Both the position numbers and the translations under genes were made by a program. This document shows positions 60,640-64,000 of a stretch of DNA of 64,000 bases, piece by piece; within the stretch, counting starts at the first letter, position 1; every line of letters begins with the position of its first letter. This DNA is from JADKAV01 sp037046735 (lineage in GTDB: Bacteria > Actinomycetota > Actinomycetes > S36-B12 > UBA10799). The notes under the pieces are model-generated. The model saw nothing but the letters and a program-made list of their open reading frames with translations, made no database searches and was not told the origin of the DNA. The DNA lies in NCBI GenBank assembly GCA_037046735.1, contig JBAOHC010000027.1, positions 806,001 through 870,000 on the forward strand. Direction: 5' to 3'.

Positions 60640-61479
60640 ATGGCGATAGCACTCATCACAGGCGGCGGGTCGGGCATCGGAGCGGCGGTGGGCGCGTTGC
60701 TCGCCCAGCACGGGGACACCGTGATCCTCGCCGACATCAATACCGAAGCCGCCGACACCGTGGCCACCGAGATCGTGTCGTCCGGTGGCCATGCCGAGTC
60801 GGCCACGTTGGACGTTCGGGACATGCCCGCCTTCGCCCGACTCGTCGACCGGGTGGTCGCAGATCACGGCCGGATCGACCTGATCTTCAACAACGCGGGG
60901 ATCGGGGTCGGCGGACCCATCGAGGATCTCAGCGAGGAGCACTGGCAACGTATCGTCGACATCAACGTGATGGGCGTGGTGCACGGTATCCGCGCGGCCT
61001 ACCCCCACATGATCCGGCAGGGCGACGGACACATCGTGAACACCGCGTCGCTGGCTGGCCTGGTCCCCAGCCCCATGCTGGCGCCTTACGCCATGACCAA
61101 ACACGCCGTCGTCGGTCTGAGCCTGAGCCTGCGACCGGAAGCCGCGATGCACGGCGTGCGGGTGTCGGCGCTATGCCCCGGCCCCACCGAGACCCCCATC
61201 CTGGACAGCCGTGGACCGGAGGACCTGGCTGCCCACGATGGCGTCTCCGCGCGCGACCTGCTCACCAAGGCCGCAGGCCGCATCTACCCGGTCGAGGACC
61301 TCGCTCGCGACTTCGTGGCTGGCATCGAGGCAAACAAGGCCCTCATCATCGCCCCGGGCCGCGCACGGGCCTCCTACTGGCTGCACAAACTGCTGCCCTC
61401 GCAGTTCGAGAAGGCGGCTTCCCGGCTGGTCGACTGGGCGAAGCGGGAGGCCAGCAAGCTCGATCCGACCCCCCACTAG
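60640..61479 (+). CDS. Short-chain dehydrogenase/reductase
   Basis: A 279-residue SDR: ALITGGGSGIGAAVGALLA at residues 4-22, NNAGIGVGGP at about 85-94, the Ser of NTASLAG near 135 and YAMTK at about 150-154. It has a longer C-terminus (SYWLHKLLPSQFEKAASRLVDWAKREASKLD) resembling the SDR at 10.1 kb in length and character. Substrate is unknown; the family often acts on lipids or secondary alcohols. It is convergent with the pirin gene. Confidence 0.9.
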   Translation: MAIALITGGGSGIGAAVGALLAQHGDTVILADINTEAADTVATEIVSSGGHAESATLDVRDMPAFARLVDRVVADHGRIDLIFNNAGIGVGGPIEDLSEEHWQRIVDINVMGVVHGIRAAYPHMIRQGDGHIVNTASLAGLVPSPMLAPYAMTKHAVVGLSLSLRPEAAMHGVRVSALCPGPTETPILDSRGPEDLAAHDGVSARDLLTKAAGRIYPVEDLARDFVAGIEANKALIIAPGRARASYWLHKLLPSQFEKAASRLVDWAKREASKLDPTPH

Positions 61480-61485
61480 GCGGGG

Positions 61486-62445
61486 TCAGGAAGAGCCGCC
61501 GAGCCCCTCGTGTGCGGGGATCGTGCCCAAGCGGCCAGCCTGAAAGTCCTCGAACGCCTGGATCACCTCAGCCTTCGTGTTCATCACGAACGGACCCATC
61601 CAGGCGATCTGCTCGCGGATGGGAGCGCCGCCGAGCAGCAGGACCTCCATGTCGTGGGTACGGGAGTCCTGCGATGGGTCGGCGCCGAACCGTAGGTCGT
61701 CACCCGGGCCGTAGACCGCGAGTTGCCCCGCATGGATCGGCGTGCCATTCACGTCGCCGCGACCCGCGAGCACATACAGCAACGCGTTGAAGTCCCGGCG
61801 CCACGGCAGGGTTACCTGGGCACCCTTGCTCACGGAGACATGCGCCATGGTGATCGGAGTGGTGGTAACACCAGGTCCCGTAATACCACCGAGTTCTCCG
61901 GCGATGACCCGAATCAGCGCCCCGGCGTCGGCGGTGGTGGCCAGCCCGACCTGGCTGGCCCGCAGATCCTGGTACTTCGGTGCGGACATCTTCAGGGCCC
62001 GGGGCAGGTTCACCCACAGTTGCACCCCATGGAACAGACCACCGCTGGCCACGAGGTCCTCCGGTGGCCGTTCGATGTGCAGCAGTCCCGACCCGGCAGT
62101 CATCCATTGGGTGTCACCGTTGGTGATCAGACCACCCCCACCGTGGGAGTCGGAGTGTTCGAACGTGCCGTCGATGATGTAGGTGACGGTCTCGAAACCG
62201 CGGTGCGGATGCCACGGCGTGCCTTTGGGCTCACCGGCGCCATAGTCGACCTCACCCATCTGGTCCATGTGGATGAAGGGGTCGAGCCACTCCAGCGGCA
62301 CGCCGGCGAATGCCCGGTGTACGGGGAACCCCTCCCCCTCAAAGCCGCGGGGAGCCGTGGTGATGGACATGACCTCGCGCGCAGAGGTGGGTGAACTGCT
62401 CACCCGGGGCAGGATCGTGACGTCGTCAACGGTGATTGCGGGCAT
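61486..62445 (-). CDS. Pirin family protein
   Basis: A 319-residue bicupin. The N-terminal pirin domain shows the metal site HPHRGFETVTYIIDGTFEHSDSHGG (about residues 79-103) and DTQWMTAGSGLLHIERPPE, while the C-terminal cupin includes LLLGGAPIREQIAWMGPFVMNTKAEVIQAFEDFQAGRLG. Pirins bind iron and act as quercetin 2,3-dioxygenases or redox regulators; which applies here is unknown. The promoter has a 20-bp inverted repeat, suggesting MarR-type control. Confidence 0.93.
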   Translation of the reverse strand: MPAITVDDVTILPRVSSSPTSAREVMSITTAPRGFEGEGFPVHRAFAGVPLEWLDPFIHMDQMGEVDYGAGEPKGTPWHPHRGFETVTYIIDGTFEHSDSHGGGGLITNGDTQWMTAGSGLLHIERPPEDLVASGGLFHGVQLWVNLPRALKMSAPKYQDLRASQVGLATTADAGALIRVIAGELGGITGPGVTTTPITMAHVSVSKGAQVTLPWRRDFNALLYVLAGRGDVNGTPIHAGQLAVYGPGDDLRFGADPSQDSRTHDMEVLLLGGAPIREQIAWMGPFVMNTKAEVIQAFEDFQAGRLGTIPAHEGLGGSS

Positions 62446-62471
62446 GGTGACCTCCTAGTACCCGGTGCAAC

Positions 62472-62491
62472 ATAGTTGAGCGTACAACTAT
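62472..62491. promoter_or_regulatory. MarR-type operator before the pirin gene
   Basis: ATAGTTG-AGCGTA-CAACTAT has perfect 7-bp arms and lies 27 bases upstream of the pirin start. Its TAGTTG…CAACTA form is typical of MarR-family operators. No MarR gene is adjacent; the one at 51.2 kb has a different operator. Confidence 0.7.
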
Positions 62492-62534
62492 TCCTGAGTT
62501 CTGCCCACCGGAGTCGCGCCGCAGTGACTCACGC

Positions 62535-64000
62535 TCAGCGACCCTCGGGACTCCCGAAGGCGGCCGCAGCCGCCGTGGTGGCCGGCAGCGGCTCCGGTGA
62601 CGCGGGCGCCGGACTCACCTCCAGCGATGGACTTGGCGAAACCTCCGGCGTCGGCTCCGGCAGCGGCTCGACATTCGCATCACTCTGGGCCAACTGCCGC
62701 TGCGCGGCGATCGCCCGGTTGATGGCGTCCTCGAGTTCGGACTGTGCCTTGCCGTAGGCAGTGAAGTCCCCGTTGCGCAACGCCTCGTTGGCCGCCTGCA
62801 GGGCCGCGTCGGCATCCGCCAGCGCCTTCGTCAGCCGCTCCTCAGGAGTCGTCTTGTCCTGGCTCTTCTTGTCATCGTTCTTGGTGTCGGACTCGTCGGG
62901 CACCGACAGGCCGAGGACCTTCGCCAGCGCATCGGACAGGTTCTCCTCGAAGGCCACTTGCTGTCCGAAGCTCACCAGGACACGGCGCAACAACGGATAC
63001 CCCTCAGTCGAGGCGCGCACGTAGACGGGTTCGACATACAGGAAGCCCCCGGCGACGGGCAGCGACAAAAGGTTGCCGAGCTCGACCTCCGAACCACCAC
63101 GGCGCAGCAACGACAACTGTTGTGCAACATCGGGGTCGGACTCGAACGTGTTCTGCACCTGCAGCGGGCCGGGGATCACGCTGTTGCGGGGTAACTGGAG
63201 TACGCGCAACTTGCCGTAGCCGGCGCCCGCCTCGGACGAGGCGCTCATGAAGGCCGCCAGGGTCTGCCGGCGCACGGGCGAGAACGTCGTGGTCAGGGCG
63301 AACTCGGGAGCGACCTGGTCGGGCATCCGCAACGTCAGGTAGTACGGCGGCTGCGGCTTGCCGGCGGCCTGCTGAGTGGGATCAGTAGGCACGTACCAGA
63401 AGTCCTGGCCGGAGTAGAAGGATGTCGGATCGGTCACGTGGTAGCGGGAGTAGACCAACCGCTGGGCCTTGAAGATGTCCTCCGGGTAGCGCACATGCGC
63501 CTGCAGATCCGCGGGCATCTCGCTGGCCGGCTTGACCGTGTCGGGGAAGGACTTCTGCCACGCCTGCAGGATGGGGTCAGAACTGTCCCAGGCGTACAGG
63601 GTGACCGTCCCGTCGTAGGCGTCCACGACCGCCTTCACGCTGTTGCGGACGTAATTGACGTAGTCCTGGTCGATATTGATGTTGCGGCGCTGAGTAAGGG
63701 AGTCGCTGATCGCATCCGACCACCGCAGGCGCGCCGAGTACGGGTAGGCATCGGTGGTGGTGTAGCCGTCCACGAGCCACACGATGCGACCGTTGACCAC
63801 TGCCGGGTACGGGTCGGCGTCCACTCGCATCCACGGCGCGACGCTCTTTACGCGGGTCAACGGGTCCCGGTCATAAAGGATCTTGGAGTCGGCGCCGATC
63901 AGGCTGGACAACAGGATGTTCGGCTCCGAGAACTTCGCGGCGAACATCAACCGGTGCAACGGCGAGCCGACATCGACACCGCCGATACCGTCATAGGTGT
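62535..64000 (-). CDS. UPF0182-family membrane protein, C-terminal part
   Basis: About 488 C-terminal residues of a protein that continues past the window edge. The visible part is the extracytoplasmic domain of the COG1615/UPF0182 family: AAKFSEPNILLSSLIGADSKILYDRDPLTRVKSVAPWMRVD, then VWLVDGYTTTDAYPYS, VKAVVDAYDGTVTLYAWDSSDPI and YGKLRVLQLPRNSVIPGPLQVQN. A coiled-coil stretch (residues of Lys, Asp, Glu and Ala) and a Pro/Ser-rich tail end it. The N-terminal membrane helices lie outside the window. Function is unknown; the family is near-universal in actinobacteria. Confidence 0.93.
   Translation of the reverse strand, partial: TYDGIGGVDVGSPLHRLMFAAKFSEPNILLSSLIGADSKILYDRDPLTRVKSVAPWMRVDADPYPAVVNGRIVWLVDGYTTTDAYPYSARLRWSDAISDSLTQRRNINIDQDYVNYVRNSVKAVVDAYDGTVTLYAWDSSDPILQAWQKSFPDTVKPASEMPADLQAHVRYPEDIFKAQRLVYSRYHVTDPTSFYSGQDFWYVPTDPTQQAAGKPQPPYYLTLRMPDQVAPEFALTTTFSPVRRQTLAAFMSASSEAGAGYGKLRVLQLPRNSVIPGPLQVQNTFESDPDVAQQLSLLRRGGSEVELGNLLSLPVAGGFLYVEPVYVRASTEGYPLLRRVLVSFGQQVAFEENLSDALAKVLGLSVPDESDTKNDDKKSQDKTTPEERLTKALADADAALQAANEALRNGDFTAYGKAQSELEDAINRAIAAQRQLAQSDANVEPLPEPTPEVSPSPSLEVSPAPASPEPLPATTAAAAAFGSPEGR

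Overview
The window is 64 kb of GC-rich, densely packed DNA from a member of the Actinomycetota (class Actinomycetes). The evidence is family content: DUF5302, a UPF0182 membrane protein, a BTAD regulator, an FusA2-type EF-G, a c-di-AMP (ydaO-type) riboswitch in front of an NlpC/P60 wall hydrolase, an MprAB/CseBC-like two-component set, and frequent GTG/TTG starts. I cannot name the genus. No rRNA, tRNA or CRISPR array was seen.

Layout. 1-5 kb: a truncated class V aminotransferase, a flavodoxin, two small exported proteins, a BTAD regulator translationally coupled to a NYN/LOTUS RNase-like protein, a DoxX protein, a diguanylate cyclase and a DUF5302 protein. 5.2-6.1 kb: a complete IS5-family element in the short divergent promoter region of an HMG-CoA reductase gene. 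7.5-10.1 kb: an ADHFE1-like dehydrogenase, a thioesterase and an unknown protein in one overlapping operon. 10.1-13.9 kb: a beta-oxidation-like operon (SDR, LCAD-type acyl-CoA dehydrogenase, MaoC, FabG-like) divergent from a TetR gene with a clear operator between them, then an SGNH hydrolase. 14.6-16.1 kb: a two-domain PPK2 (Pap). 16.3-24.2 kb: a frame-disrupted secreted SGNH protein and a type I Wadjet operon (jetABCD) in which jetA and jetD are each broken by a +1 frame change.

24.3-35.8 kb: FusA2, a SnoaL-like protein, a second diguanylate cyclase, a secreted beta-helix protein, PhzF, DedA, an operon of small exported protein, lipoprotein, histidine kinase and response regulator headed by three 11-bp-spaced direct repeats, a YciO/TsaC protein, and the riboswitch-controlled NlpC/P60 gene. 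35.8-39.7 kb: an unusual intergenic repeat structure, a PadR gene with a perfect 18-bp palindrome, a frame-disrupted VPS62-like membrane protein, and a second NlpC-like exported protein. 39.6-53.9 kb: alcohol dehydrogenase plus flavin monooxygenase, a membrane alpha/beta hydrolase, a TetR-ACT-GNAT fusion, an ADP-ribosylglycohydrolase-phosphatase fusion, a TetR with its operator, a secreted PI-PLC-like protein, an NmrA-MarR-NmrA operon, FmdB, VOC and TauE proteins.

54.1-57.2 kb: a five-gene electron-transfer operon (small acidic exported protein, ApbE, ferric-reductase-like membrane protein, NuoF-like flavoprotein, CxxHGxC ferredoxin). 57.2-64 kb: Rrf2 and lipoprotein, CPA1 antiporter, GNAT, methyltransferase, SDR, pirin with a MarR-like operator, and the C-terminal part of UPF0182.

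Two window-wide patterns stand out. Four otherwise well-preserved genes each carry a single +1 frame change, which may be consensus error or real decay. Many first-in-operon genes have a TAnnnT hexamer 6-8 nt before the start codon and no ribosome binding site, which points to leaderless transcription.
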